64,000 nucleotides of DNA, taken from assembly GCF_051020975.1 (NCBI RefSeq), contig NW_027478166.1:12773501-12837500 (forward strand). Reading direction: 5' to 3'. Position numbers and translations under genes: made by a program. Shown one piece after another: positions 1-12,110 of this stretch; position 1 is the first letter of the stretch, and the number at the start of each line of letters is the position of its first letter. The notes beneath the pieces are model-generated. The model saw only the letters and a list, made by a program, of their open reading frames with translations. It was not told the DNA's origin and searched no databases. The stretch comes from Osmia lignaria lignaria (lineage: Eukaryota > Arthropoda > Insecta > Hymenoptera > Megachilidae).

Positions 1-209
1 TTGCGAGCTGCAAATGCCACTTCCAGCTTAGCTGTGCAGAAGAAGAACAACAAGAAGAAGAAATATCTCGAAATATGTCCGTCAGGCCCCTTCCCTTGAG
101 ATAAATCTGCAAATATCTCGGAAACGAAGCGAGCTATGGCAAAATGTTAAGAGCCCTTTTTTGTATAGAATTAAGTTTCCTACTTTTTATCTTCTATGAT
201 ATTTTTTGA
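1..209. repeat. Partial satellite monomer at the left edge
   Basis: This is the last 209 bases of a monomer. It starts inside the GCGAGCTGCAAATGCC segment and runs to the next TGATCAGA site. It carries the standard GAA/CAA tract and the CCCTTGAGATAAATC form of the sub-repeat, and reads ATGTTAAGAGCCC where most monomers have AGAGACC. The window therefore opens inside the array, not at its border. Confidence 0.95.
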
Positions 210-1856
210 TCAGATGCGTAGTTCTCGAGACATATCAAGATATTTAAAAGTTCCGAAGCCGCACCAACATAATAGAGATACAGAAACACCGTGGCCCCTC
301 TCTTTGAGATAACTCTGCACTATTGCGAGCTGGAAATGCCACTTCCAGTTTAGCTGTGCAGAAGAAGAACAACAAGAAGAAGAAATATCTCGAAATATGT
401 CCGTTAGGCCCCTTCCCTTGAGATAAATCTGCAAATATCTCGGAAACGAAGCGAGCTATGGCAAAATGTTAAGAGACCTTATTTGTAGAGAATTAAGTTT
501 CCTACTTTTTATATTCTATGATATTTTTTGATCAGATGCGTAGTTCTCGAGATATATCAAGATATTTAAAAGTTCCGAAGCCGCACCAACATCATAGAGA
601 TACAGAAACACCGTGGCCCCTTTCTTTGAGATAACTCTGCACTATTGCGAGCTGCAAATGCCACTTCCAGCTTAGCTGTGCAGAAGAAGAACAACAAGAA
701 GAAGAAACATCTCGAAATATGTCCGTCAGGCCCCTTCCCTTGAGATAAATCTGCAAATATCTCGGAAACGAAGCGAGCTATGGCAAAATGTTTAGAGACC
801 TTTCTTGTAGAGAATTAAGTTTCCTACTTTTTATGTAGTATGATATTTTTTGATCAGATGCGTAGTTCTCGAGATATATCAAGATATTTAAAAGTTCCGA
901 AGCCGCACCAACATAATAGAGATACAGAAACACCGTGGCCCCTTTCTTTGAGATAACTCTGCACTAGTGCGAGCCACAAATGCCACTTCCAGCTTAGCTG
1001 TGCAGAAGAAGAACAACAAGAAGAAGAAATATCTCGAAATATGACCGTCAGGCCCCTTCCCTTGAGATAAATCTGCAAATATCTCGGAAACGAAGCGAGC
1101 TATGGCAAAATGTTAAGAGACCTTTTTTGTAGGGAATTATGTTTCCTACAATTTATGTTCTATGATATTTTTTGATCAGAACCGTAGTTTTCGAGATATA
1201 TCGAGATATTTAAAAGTTCCGAATGCCGCACCAACATAGTAGAGATACAGAAACACCGTGGCCCCTTTCTTTGAGATATCTCTGCACTAGTGCGAGCCGC
1301 AAATGCCACTTCCAGCTTAGCTGTGCAGAAGAAGAACAACAAGAAGAAGAAATATCTCGAAATATGTCCGTCAGGCCCCTTCCCTCGAGATAAATCTGCA
1401 AATATCTCGGAAACGAAGCGAGCTATGGCAAAATGTTAAGAGACCTTTTTTGTAGATCATTAAGTTTCCTACTTTTTATGTTCTATGATATTTTTTGATC
1501 AGACGCGTAGTTCTCGAGATATATCAAGATATTTAAAAGTTCCGAAGCCGCACCAACATAATAGAGATACAGAAACACCGTGGCCCCTTTCTTTGAGATA
1601 ACTCTGCACTATTGCGAGCTGCAAATGCCACTTCCAGCTTAGCTGTGCAGAAGAAGAACAACAAGAAGAAGGAATATCTCGAAATATGTCCGTCAGGCCC
1701 CTTCCCTTGAGATAGATCTGCAAATATCTCGGAAACGAAGCGAGCTATGGCAAAATGTTAAGAGACCTTTTTTGTAGAGAATTAAGTTTCCTACTTTTTA
1801 TGTTCTATGATATTTTTTGATCAGATGCGTAGTTCTCGAGATATATCAAGATATTG

Positions 1857-4110
1857 AAAAGTTCCGAAGCCGCACCAACATAATAGAGATACAGAAACAC
1901 CGTGGCCATTTTCTTTGAGATAACTCTGCACTATTGCGAGCTGCAAATGCCACTTCCAGCTTAGCTGTGCAGAGGTAGAACAACAAGAAGAAGAAATATC
2001 TCGAAATATGTCCGTCAGGCCATTTCCTTTGAGCTGAATCCGCAAATATCTCGGAAACGAAGCGAGCTATGGCAAAATGTTAAGCGACGTTTTTTGTAGA
2101 GAATTATGTTTCCTACAATTTATGTTCTACGATATTTTTTGATCAGAAGCGTAGTTTTCGAGATATATCGAGATATTTAAAAGTTCCGAAGCCGCACCAA
2201 CATAATAGAGATACAGAAACACCGTGGCCCCTTTCTTTGAGATAACTCTGCACTATTGCGAGCTGGAAATGCCACTTCGGGTTTAGCTGTGCAGAAGAAG
2301 AACAACAAGAAGAAGAAATATCTCGAAATATGTCCGTCATGCCCGTTCCTTTGAGCTGAATCTGCAAATATCTCGGAAACGAAGCGAGCTATGGCAAAAT
2401 GTTAAGAGACGTTTTTTGTAGAGAATTATGTTTCCTACAATTTATGTTCTATGATATTTTTTGATCAGAAGCGTAGTTTTCGAGATATATCGAGATATTT
2501 AAAAGTTCCGAAGCCGCACCAACATAATAGAGATACAGAAACACCGTGGCTCCTTTCTTTGATATAACTCTGCACTAGTCCGAGCCGCAAATGCCACTTC
2601 CAGCTTAGCTGTGCAGAAGAAGAACAACAAGAAGAAGAAATATCTCGAAATATGTCCGTCAGGCCCCTTCCCTTGAGATACATCTGCAAATATCTCGGAA
2701 ACGAAGCGAGCTATGGCAAAATGTTTAGAGACCTTTCTTGTAGAGAATTAAATTTCCTACTTTTTATGTAGTATGATATTTTTTGATCAGATGCGTAGTT
2801 CTCGAGATATATCAAGATATTTAAAAGTTCCGAAGCCGCACCAACATAATAGAGATACAGAAACACCGTGGCCCCTTTCTTTGAGATAACTCTGCACGTT
2901 TGCGAGCTGGAAATGCCACTTCCAGTTTAGCTGTGCAGAAGAAGAACAACAAGAAGAAGGAATATCTCGAAATATGTCCGTCAGGCCCCTTCCCTTGAGA
3001 TAAATCTGCAAATATCTCGGAAACGAAGCGAGCTATGGCAAAATGTTAAGAGACCTTTTTTGTGGAGAATTAAGTTTCCTACTTTTTATGTTCTATGATA
3101 TTTTTTGATCAGATGCGAAGTTCTCGAGATATATCAAGATATTTAAAAGTTCCGAAGCCGCACCAACATAATAGAAATACAGAAACACCGTGGCCCCTTT
3201 CTTTGAGATAACTCTGCACTATTGCGAGCTGCAAATGCCACTTCCAGCTTAGCTGTGCAGAAGAAGAACAACAAGAAGAAGAAATATCTCGAAATATGTC
3301 CGTCAGGCCCCTTCCCTTGAGATATATCTGCAAATATCTCGGAAACGAAGCGAGCTATGGCAAAATGTTAAGAGACCTTTTTTGTCGAGAATTATGTTTC
3401 CTACAATTTATGTTCTATGATATTTTTTGATCAGAAGCGTAGTTTTCGAGATATATAGAGATATTTAAAAGTTCCGAAGCCGCACCAACATAATAGAGAT
3501 ACAGAAACACCGTGGCCCCTTTCTTTGAGATAACTCTGCACTAGTGCGAGCCGCAAATGCCACTTCCAGCTTAGCTGTGCAGAAGATGAACAACAAGAAG
3601 AAGAAATATCTCGAAATATGTCCGTCAGGCCCCTTCCCTTGAGATAAATCTGCAAATATCTCGGAAACGAAGCGAGCTATGGCAAAATGTTAAGAGACCT
3701 TTTTTGTAGAGAATTATCTTTCCTACTTTTTATGTTGTATGATATTTTTTGATCAGATGCGTAGTTCTCGAGATATATCAAGATATTTAAAAGTTCCGAA
3801 GCCGCACCAACATAATAGAGATACAGAAACACCGTGGCCCCTTTCTTTGAGATAACTCTGCACTATTGCGAGCTGCAAATGCCACTTCCAGCTTAGCTGT
3901 GCAGAAGAAGAACAACAAGAAGAAGAAATATCTCGAAATATGTCCGTCAGGCCCGTTCCTTTGAGCTGAATCTGCAAATATCTCGGAAACGAAGCGAGCT
4001 ATGGCAAAATGTTAACAGACGTTTTTGGTAGAGAATTATGTTTCCTACAATTTATGTTCTATGATATTTTTTGATCAGAAGCGTAGTTTTCGAGATATAT
4101 CGAGATATTT
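1857..4110. repeat. 7-monomer higher-order repeat, copy 1 (2254 bp)
   Basis: Each base from 1857 to 4144 matches the base 2254 positions later (4111-6398), and I saw one difference: T at 3717 against A at 5971. Private variants shared by the two copies include GGCCATTTTCTTTG, GTTAAGCGACG, CTTCGGGTTTAGC, GTCCGAGCCGC, TGTGGAGAATTAAG, GAGATATATAGAGAT, GAAGATGAAC and GTTAACAGACG. The left limit is set by G at 1856 against T at 4110, and the right limit by A at 4145 against T at 6399. Copying a block of exactly seven monomers suggests a recent unequal exchange or replication slip in register. Confidence 0.9.
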
Positions 4111-6364
4111 AAAAGTTCCGAAGCCGCACCAACATAATAGAGATACAGAAACACCGTGGCCATTTTCTTTGAGATAACTCTGCACTATTGCGAGCTGCAA
4201 ATGCCACTTCCAGCTTAGCTGTGCAGAGGTAGAACAACAAGAAGAAGAAATATCTCGAAATATGTCCGTCAGGCCATTTCCTTTGAGCTGAATCCGCAAA
4301 TATCTCGGAAACGAAGCGAGCTATGGCAAAATGTTAAGCGACGTTTTTTGTAGAGAATTATGTTTCCTACAATTTATGTTCTACGATATTTTTTGATCAG
4401 AAGCGTAGTTTTCGAGATATATCGAGATATTTAAAAGTTCCGAAGCCGCACCAACATAATAGAGATACAGAAACACCGTGGCCCCTTTCTTTGAGATAAC
4501 TCTGCACTATTGCGAGCTGGAAATGCCACTTCGGGTTTAGCTGTGCAGAAGAAGAACAACAAGAAGAAGAAATATCTCGAAATATGTCCGTCATGCCCGT
4601 TCCTTTGAGCTGAATCTGCAAATATCTCGGAAACGAAGCGAGCTATGGCAAAATGTTAAGAGACGTTTTTTGTAGAGAATTATGTTTCCTACAATTTATG
4701 TTCTATGATATTTTTTGATCAGAAGCGTAGTTTTCGAGATATATCGAGATATTTAAAAGTTCCGAAGCCGCACCAACATAATAGAGATACAGAAACACCG
4801 TGGCTCCTTTCTTTGATATAACTCTGCACTAGTCCGAGCCGCAAATGCCACTTCCAGCTTAGCTGTGCAGAAGAAGAACAACAAGAAGAAGAAATATCTC
4901 GAAATATGTCCGTCAGGCCCCTTCCCTTGAGATACATCTGCAAATATCTCGGAAACGAAGCGAGCTATGGCAAAATGTTTAGAGACCTTTCTTGTAGAGA
5001 ATTAAATTTCCTACTTTTTATGTAGTATGATATTTTTTGATCAGATGCGTAGTTCTCGAGATATATCAAGATATTTAAAAGTTCCGAAGCCGCACCAACA
5101 TAATAGAGATACAGAAACACCGTGGCCCCTTTCTTTGAGATAACTCTGCACGTTTGCGAGCTGGAAATGCCACTTCCAGTTTAGCTGTGCAGAAGAAGAA
5201 CAACAAGAAGAAGGAATATCTCGAAATATGTCCGTCAGGCCCCTTCCCTTGAGATAAATCTGCAAATATCTCGGAAACGAAGCGAGCTATGGCAAAATGT
5301 TAAGAGACCTTTTTTGTGGAGAATTAAGTTTCCTACTTTTTATGTTCTATGATATTTTTTGATCAGATGCGAAGTTCTCGAGATATATCAAGATATTTAA
5401 AAGTTCCGAAGCCGCACCAACATAATAGAAATACAGAAACACCGTGGCCCCTTTCTTTGAGATAACTCTGCACTATTGCGAGCTGCAAATGCCACTTCCA
5501 GCTTAGCTGTGCAGAAGAAGAACAACAAGAAGAAGAAATATCTCGAAATATGTCCGTCAGGCCCCTTCCCTTGAGATATATCTGCAAATATCTCGGAAAC
5601 GAAGCGAGCTATGGCAAAATGTTAAGAGACCTTTTTTGTCGAGAATTATGTTTCCTACAATTTATGTTCTATGATATTTTTTGATCAGAAGCGTAGTTTT
5701 CGAGATATATAGAGATATTTAAAAGTTCCGAAGCCGCACCAACATAATAGAGATACAGAAACACCGTGGCCCCTTTCTTTGAGATAACTCTGCACTAGTG
5801 CGAGCCGCAAATGCCACTTCCAGCTTAGCTGTGCAGAAGATGAACAACAAGAAGAAGAAATATCTCGAAATATGTCCGTCAGGCCCCTTCCCTTGAGATA
5901 AATCTGCAAATATCTCGGAAACGAAGCGAGCTATGGCAAAATGTTAAGAGACCTTTTTTGTAGAGAATTAACTTTCCTACTTTTTATGTTGTATGATATT
6001 TTTTGATCAGATGCGTAGTTCTCGAGATATATCAAGATATTTAAAAGTTCCGAAGCCGCACCAACATAATAGAGATACAGAAACACCGTGGCCCCTTTCT
6101 TTGAGATAACTCTGCACTATTGCGAGCTGCAAATGCCACTTCCAGCTTAGCTGTGCAGAAGAAGAACAACAAGAAGAAGAAATATCTCGAAATATGTCCG
6201 TCAGGCCCGTTCCTTTGAGCTGAATCTGCAAATATCTCGGAAACGAAGCGAGCTATGGCAAAATGTTAACAGACGTTTTTGGTAGAGAATTATGTTTCCT
6301 ACAATTTATGTTCTATGATATTTTTTGATCAGAAGCGTAGTTTTCGAGATATATCGAGATATTT
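4111..6364. repeat. 7-monomer higher-order repeat, copy 2 (2254 bp)
   Basis: This is the direct tandem partner of 1857-4110, with one substitution seen (5971). Matching extends a further 34 bases, to 6398, so the exchange point lies within the overlap of the two copies. After 6399 the sequence follows a different monomer order. Confidence 0.9.
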
Positions 6365-9300
6365 AAAAGTTCCGAAGCCGCACCAACATAATAGAGATTC
6401 AGAAACACCGTGGCCCCTTTCTTTGAGATAACTCTGCACTATTGCGAGCTGGAAATGCCACTTCCAGTTTAGCTGTGCAGAAGAAGAACAACAAGAAGAA
6501 GAAATATCTCGAAATATGTCCGTCAGGCCCCTTCCCTTGAGATAAATCTGCAAATATCTCGGAAACGAAGCGAGCTATGGCAAAATGTTAAGAGACCTTT
6601 TTTGTAGGGAATTATGTTTCCTACAATTTATGTTCTATGATATTTTTTGATCAGAACCGTAGTTTTCGAGATATATCGAGATATTTAAAAGTTCCGAAGC
6701 CGCACCAACATAATAGAGATACAGAAACACCGTGGCCCCTTTCTTTGAGATAACTCTGCACTAGTGCGAGCCGCAAATGCCACTTCCAGCTTAGCTGTGC
6801 AGAGGAAGAACAACAAGAAGAAGAAATATCTCGAAATATGTCCGTCAGGCCCCTTCCCTCGAGATAAATCTGCAAATATCTCGGAAACGAAGCGAGCTAT
6901 GGCAAAATGTTAAGAGACCTTTTTTGTAGAGAATTAAGTTTCCTACTTTTTATGTTCTATGATATTTTTTGATCAGACGCGTAGTTCTCGAGATATATCA
7001 AGATATTTAAAAGTTCCGAAGCCGCACCAACATAATAGAGATACAGAAACACCGTGGCCCCTTTCTTTGAGATAACTCTGCACTATTGCGAGCTGCAAAT
7101 GCCACTTCCAGCTTAGCTGTGCAGAAGAAGAACAACAAGAAGAAGAAATATCTCGAAATATGTCCGTCAGGCCCCTTCCCTTGAGATAAATCTGCAAATA
7201 TCTCGGAAACGAAGCGAGCTATGGTAAAATGTTAAGAGACCTTTTTTGTAGAGAATTAAGTTTCCTACTTTTTATGTTCTATGATATTTTTTGATCAGAT
7301 GCGTAGTTCTCGAGATATATCAAGATATTTAAAAGTTCCGAAGCCACACCAACATAATAGAGATACAGAAACACCGTGGCCCCTTTCTTTGAGATAACTC
7401 TGCACTATTGCGAGCTGGAAATGCCACTTCCAATTTAGCTGTGCGGAAGAAGAACAACAAGAAGAAGAAATATCTCGAAATATGTCCGTCAGGCCCCTTC
7501 CCTTGAGATAAATCTGCAAATATCTCGGAAACGAAGCGAGCTATGGCAAAATGTTAAGAGACCTTTTTTGTAGAGAATTAAGTTTCCTACTTTTTATGTT
7601 CTATGATATTTTTTGATCAGATGCCTAGTTCTCGAGATATATCAAGATATTTAAAAGTTCCGAAGCCGCACCAACATAATTGAGATACAGAAACTCCGTG
7701 GCCCCTTTCTTTGAGATAGCTCTGCACTATTGCGAGCTGTAAATGCCACTTCCGGTTTAGCTGTGCAGAAGGAGAACAACAAGAAGAAGAAATATCTCGA
7801 AATATGTCCGTCAGGCCCCTTCCCTTGAGATAAATCTGCAAATATTTCGGAAACGAAGCGAGCGATGGCAAAATGTTAAGAGACCTTTTTTGTAGAGAAT
7901 TAAGTTTCCTACTTTTTATGTTCTATGATATTTTTTGATCAGATGCGTAGTTCTCGAGATATATCAAGATATTTAAAAGTTCCGAAGCCGCACCAACATA
8001 ATAGAGATACAGAAACACCGTGGCCCCTTTCTTTGAGATAACTCTGCACTATTGCGAGCTGCAAATGCCACTTCCAGCTTAGCTGTGCAGAGGTAGAACA
8101 ACAAGAAGAAGAAATATCTCGAAATATGTCCGTCAGGCCAGTTCCTTTGAGCTGAATCTGCAAATATCTCGGAAACGAAGCGAGCTATGGCAAAATGTTG
8201 AGAGACGTTTTTTGTAGAGAATTATGTTTCCTACAATTTATGTTCTACGATATTTTTTGATCAGAAGCGTAGTTTTCGAGATATATCGAGATATTTAAAA
8301 GTTCCGAAGCCGCACCAACATAATAGAGATACAGAAACACCGTGGCCCCTTTCTTTGATATAACTCTGCACTAGTCCGAGCCGCAAATGCCACTTCCAGC
8401 TTAGCTGTGCAGAAGAAGAACAACAAGAAGAAGAAATATCTCGAAATATGTCCGTTAGGCCCCTTCCCATGAGATAAATGTGCAAATATCTCGGAAACGA
8501 AGCGAGCTGTGGCAAAATGTTGAGAGACCTTTTTTGTAGAGAATTAAGTTTCCTACTTTTTATGTTCTATGATATTTTTTGATCAGATGCGTAGTTCTCG
8601 AGATATATCAAGATATTTAAAAGTTCCGAAGCCGCACCAACATAATAGAGATACAGAAACACCGTGGCCCCTTTCTTTGAGATAACTCTGCACTAGTGCG
8701 AGCCGCAAATGCCACTTCCAGCTTAGCTGTGCAGAAGAAGAACAACAAGAAGAAGAAATATCTCGAAATATGTCCGTCAGGCCCCTTCCCTCGAGATAAA
8801 TCTGCAAATATCTCGGAAACGAAGCGAGCTATGGCAAAATGTTAAGAGACCTTTTTTGTAGAGAATTAAGTTTCCTACTTTTTATGTTCTATGATATTTT
8901 TTGATCAGACGCGTAGTTCTCGAGATATATCAAGATATTTAAAAGTTCCGAAGCCGCACCAACATAATAGAGATACAGAAACACCGTGGCCCCTTTCTTT
9001 GATATAACTCTGCACTAGTCCGAGCCGCAAATGCCACTTCCAGCTTAGCTGTGCAGAAGAAGAACAACAAGAAGAAGAAATATCTCGAAATATGTCCGTT
9101 AGGCCCCTTCCCATGAGATAAATGTGCAAATATCTCGGAAACGAAGCGAGCTGTGGCAAAATGTTGAGAGACCTTTTTTGTAGAGAATTAAGTTTCCTAC
9201 TTTTTATGTTCTATGATATTTTTTGATCAGATGCGTAGTTCTCGAGATATATCAAGATATTTAAAAGTTCCGAAGCCGCACCAACATAATAGAGATACAG

Positions 9301-9548
9301 AAACACCGTGGCCCCTTTCTTTGAGATAACTCTGCACTATTGCGAGCTGGAAATGCCACTTCCAGTTTAGCTGTGCAGAAGAAGAACAACAAGAAGAAGA
9401 AATATCTCGAAATATGTCCGTCAGGCCCGTTACTTTGAGATGAATCTGCAAATATCTCGAAAACGAAGCGAGCTATGGCAAAATGTTAAGAGACGTTTTT
9501 TGTAGAGAATTATGTTTCCTACAATTTATATTCTATGATATTTTTTGA

Positions 9549-10514
9549 TCAGAAGCGTAGTTTTCGAGATATATCGAGATATTTAAAAGTTCCGAAGCCG
9601 CACCAACATAATAGAGATACAGAAACACCGTGGCCCCTTTCTTTGAGATAACTCTGCACTAGTGCGAGCCGCAAATGCCACTTCCAGCTTAGCTGTGCAG
9701 AAGATGAACAACAAGAAGAAGAAATATCTCGAAATATGTCCGTCAGGCCCCTTCCCTTGAGATAAATCTGCAAATATCTCGGAAACGAAGCGAGCTATGG
9801 CAAAATGTTAAGAGACCTTTTTTGTAGAGAATTATGTTTCCTACAATTTATGTTCTATGATATTTTTTGATCAGAAGCGTAGTTTTCGAGATATATCGAG
9901 ATATTTAAAAGTTCCGAAGCCGCACCAACATAATAGAGATACAGAAACACCGTGGCCCCTTTCTTTGAGATAACTCTGCACTAGTGCGAGCCGCAAATGC
10001 CACTTCCAGCTTAGCTGTGCAGAAGATGAACAACAAGAAGAAGAAATATCTCGAAATATGTCCGTCAGGCCCCTTCCCTTGAGATAAATCTGCAAATATC
10101 TCGGAAACGAAGCGAGCTATGGCAAAATGTTAAGAGACCTTTTTTGTAGAGAATTATGTTTCCTACAATTTATGTTCTATGATATTTTTTGATCAGAAGC
10201 GTAGTTTTCGAGATATATCGAGATATTTAAAAGTTCCGAAGCCGCACCAACATAATAGAGATACAGAAACACCGTGGCCCCTTTCTTTGAGATAACTCTG
10301 CACTAGTGCGAGCCGCAAATGCCACTTCCAGCTTAGCTGTGCAGAAGATGAACAACAAGAAGAAGAAATATCTCGAAATATGTCCGTCAGGCCCCTTCCC
10401 TTGAGATAAATCTGCAAATATCTCGGAAACGAAGCGAGCTATGGCAAAATGTTAAGAGACCTTTTTTGTAGAGAATTAAGTTTCCTACTTTTTATGTTGT
10501 ATGATATTTTTTGA
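9549..10514. repeat. Three consecutive near-identical monomers
   Basis: The units starting at 9549, 9871 and 10193 share the GAAGCGTAGTTTTCGAG head, CACTAGTGCGAGCCGC middle and GAAGATGAACAAC tract, and I found no differences inside the repeated body. Only the outer edges differ: TTTATATTCTATG before the first, and TTTTTATGTTGTATG after the third. Elsewhere neighbouring monomers usually belong to different lineages, so this is a local expansion at single-monomer spacing. Confidence 0.8.
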
Positions 10515-11867
10515 TCAGATGCGTAGTTCTCGAGATATATCAAGATATTTAAAAGTTCCGAAGCCGCACCAACATAATAGAGATACAGAAACACCGTGGC
10601 CCCTTTCTCTGAGATAACTCTGCACTATTGCGAGCTGTAAATGCCACTTCCAGCTTAGCTGTGCAGAAGAAGAACAACAAGAAGAAGAAATATCTCGAAA
10701 TATGTCCGTCAGGCCCCTTCCCTTGAGATAAATCTGCAAATATCTCGGAAACGAAGCGAGCTATGGCAAAATGTTTAGAGACCTTTCTTGTAGAGAATTA
10801 AGTTTCCTACTTTTTATGTAGTATGATATTTTTTGATCAGATGCGTGGTTCTCGAGATATATCAAGATATTTAAAAGTTCCGAAGCCGCACCAACATAAT
10901 AGAGATACAGAAACACCGTGGCCCCTTTCTTTGAGATAACTCTGCACTAGTGCGAGCCGCAAATGCCACTTCCAGCTTAGCTGTGCAGAAGAAGAACAAC
11001 AAGAAGAAGAAATATCTCGAAATATGTCCGTCAGGCCCCTTCTCTTCAGATATATCTGCAAATATCTCGGAAACGAAGCGAGCTATGGCAAAATGTTAAG
11101 AGACCTTTTTTGTAGAGAATTATGTTTCCTACAATTTATGTTCTATGATATTTTTTGATCAGAAGCGTAGTTTTCGAGATATATCGAGATATTTAAAAGT
11201 TCCGAAGCCGCACCAACATAATAGAGATACAGAAACACCGTGGCCCCTTTCTTTGAGATAACTCTGCACTATTGCGAGCTGTAAATGCCACTTCCAGCTT
11301 AGCTGTGCAGAAGAAGAACAACAAGAAGAAGAAATATCTCGAAATATGTCCGTCAGGCCCCTTCCCTTGAGATAAATCTGCAAATATCTCGGAAACGAAG
11401 CGAGCTATGGCAAAATGTTTAGAGACCTTTCTTGTAGAGAATTAAGTTTCCTACTTTTTATGTAGTATGATATTTTTTGATCAGATGCGTAGTTCTCGAG
11501 ATATATCAAGATATTTAAAAGTTCCGAAGCCGCACCAACATAATAGAGATACAGAAACACCGTGGCCCCTCTCTTTGAGATAACTCTGCCCTATTGCGAG
11601 CTGCAAATGCCACTTCCAGCTTAGCGGTGCAGAAGAAGAACAACAAGAAGAAGAAATATCTAGAAATATGTCCGTCAGGCCCCTTCCCTTGAGATAAATC
11701 TGCAAATATCTCGGAAACGAAGCGAGCTATGGCAAAATGTTTAGAGACCTTTCTTGTAGAGAATTAAGTTTCCTACTTTTTATGTAGTATGAAATTTTTT
11801 GATCAGATGCGTAGTTCTCGAGATATATCAAGATATTTAAAAGTTCCGAAGCCGCACCAACATAATA

Positions 11868-11933
11868 GAGATACAGAAACACCGTGGCCCCTCTCTTTGA
11901 GATAACTCTGCACTATTGCGAGCTGCAAATGCC
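11868..11933. repeat. Internal sub-repeat A of the monomer
   Basis: This segment (GAGATACAGAAAC, then GGCCCC, TTGAGATAA, TCTGCA, GCGAGCT, AATGCC) aligns with a second segment later in the same monomer. The offset is exactly 114 bases for GGCCCC (11886 and 12000), TTGAGATAA (11897 and 12011) and TCTGCA (11907 and 12021). It is 126 bases for GCGAGCT (11918 and 12044), because the second copy carries 12 extra bases containing ATATCTCGGAAAC. The monomer thus contains an old, diverged internal duplication. The same layout recurs in the other monomers I read. Confidence 0.75.
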
Positions 11934-11953
11934 ACTTCCAGCTTAGCTGTGCA

Positions 11954-11977
11954 GAAGAAGAACAACAAGAAGAAGAA
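11954..11977. repeat. GAA/CAA trinucleotide tract inside each monomer
   Basis: Eight trinucleotides in the order GAA x3, CAA x2, GAA x3 form a purine-rich stretch in essentially every monomer. It barely varies in length, unlike a free microsatellite; variants are single substitutions such as GAT (for example the units at 3431, 5685 and 9549-10193) or GGA (12447, 21141). Read on the minus strand it gives the Ser/Cys-rich run seen in the apparent protein frame. Confidence 0.85.
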
Positions 11978-12056
11978 ATATCTCGAAATATGTCCGTCAG
12001 GCCCCTTCCCTTGAGATAAATCTGCAAATATCTCGGAAACGAAGCGAGCTATGGCA
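11975..12056. repeat. Internal sub-repeat B of the monomer
   Basis: This is the partner of the segment at 11868-11933. It reads GAAATATCTCGAAATATG, then GGCCCC, TTGAGATAA, TCTGCA, an added ATATCTCGGAAAC stretch, GCGAGCT and ATGGC. It is one of the most variable parts of the monomer across the array. The forms CCCTTGAGATAAATC, GTTCCTTTGAGCTGAATC, CTCTTCAGATATATC and CCCTCGAGATAAATC mark different monomer lineages. Confidence 0.75.
12011..12036. other. Short inverted repeat (possible hairpin) GAGATA-N10-TATCTC
   Basis: GAGATA at 12013-12018 faces TATCTC at 12029-12034 across a 10-base spacer. In RNA the stem could gain two flanking wobble pairs. Most monomers carry it; lineages with GAGCTGAATC or CAGATATATC lose or weaken one arm, so it is not strictly maintained. 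A structural role is possible but unproven. Confidence 0.5.
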
Positions 12057-12110
12057 AAATGTTTAGAGACCTTTCTTGTAGAGAAATAAGTTTCCTACTT
12101 TTTATGTAGT

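Larger units (their letters stand above)
210..10514. repeat. Array domain 1: 32 monomers including a tandem 7-monomer HOR
   Basis: Two head types alternate here. One reads GATGCGTAGTTCTCGAG after TTAAGTTTCCTACTTTTTATG. The other reads GAAGCGTAGTTTTCGAG after TTATGTTTCCTACAATTTATG. Several monomers carry the GTTCCTTTGAGCTGAATC variant of the second sub-repeat, in those starting at 1821, 2143, 3753, 4075, 4397, 6007 and 7939. The domain holds the clean 2254-bp duplication (1857-6398), a 644-bp-spaced duplication (about 8290-8694 against 8934-9338, with CCCATGAGATAAATGTGC at about 8464 and 9108) and three nearly identical monomers in a row (9549-10514). One monomer (1176-1498) has an extra T at 1224. 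The domain edge is my own division, based on variant content. Confidence 0.7.
11803..12027 (-). other. Apparent 74-codon minus-strand frame in the monomer, judged non-coding
   Basis: Almost every monomer keeps this frame open, giving a Ser/Cys-rich 74-residue peptide with SSSCCSSSAQ in the middle. Against a gene: the only possible first codon here is TTG (complement of 12025-12027), the next upstream in-frame triplet of note is TAG (complement of 12049-12051), and there is normally no ATG inside. The frame closes at the TGA within TGATCA. About fourteen of the 198 monomers break it by nonsense or frameshift (for example 532, 1176, 22107, 26615, 29513, 52048, 55268, 58166, 59776, 62996), and some broken units were amplified. 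Many differences between copies change amino acids. I see no known domain. Conservation is best explained by homogenisation of the array. Confidence 0.8.

Noticed and set aside
11831..11848. RNA polymerase III B box or tRNA-derived origin (GTTCCGAAGCC resembles GTTCGAATCC)
   Set aside because: The match needs an inserted base and a substitution, no convincing A box lies at the right distance, and no tRNA fold is apparent.
12030..12050. CENP-B box in the complement of GAAACGAAG (CTTCGTTTCCGAG)
   Set aside because: It begins like the box (CTTCGTT) but lacks the required A and CGGG at the later core positions.
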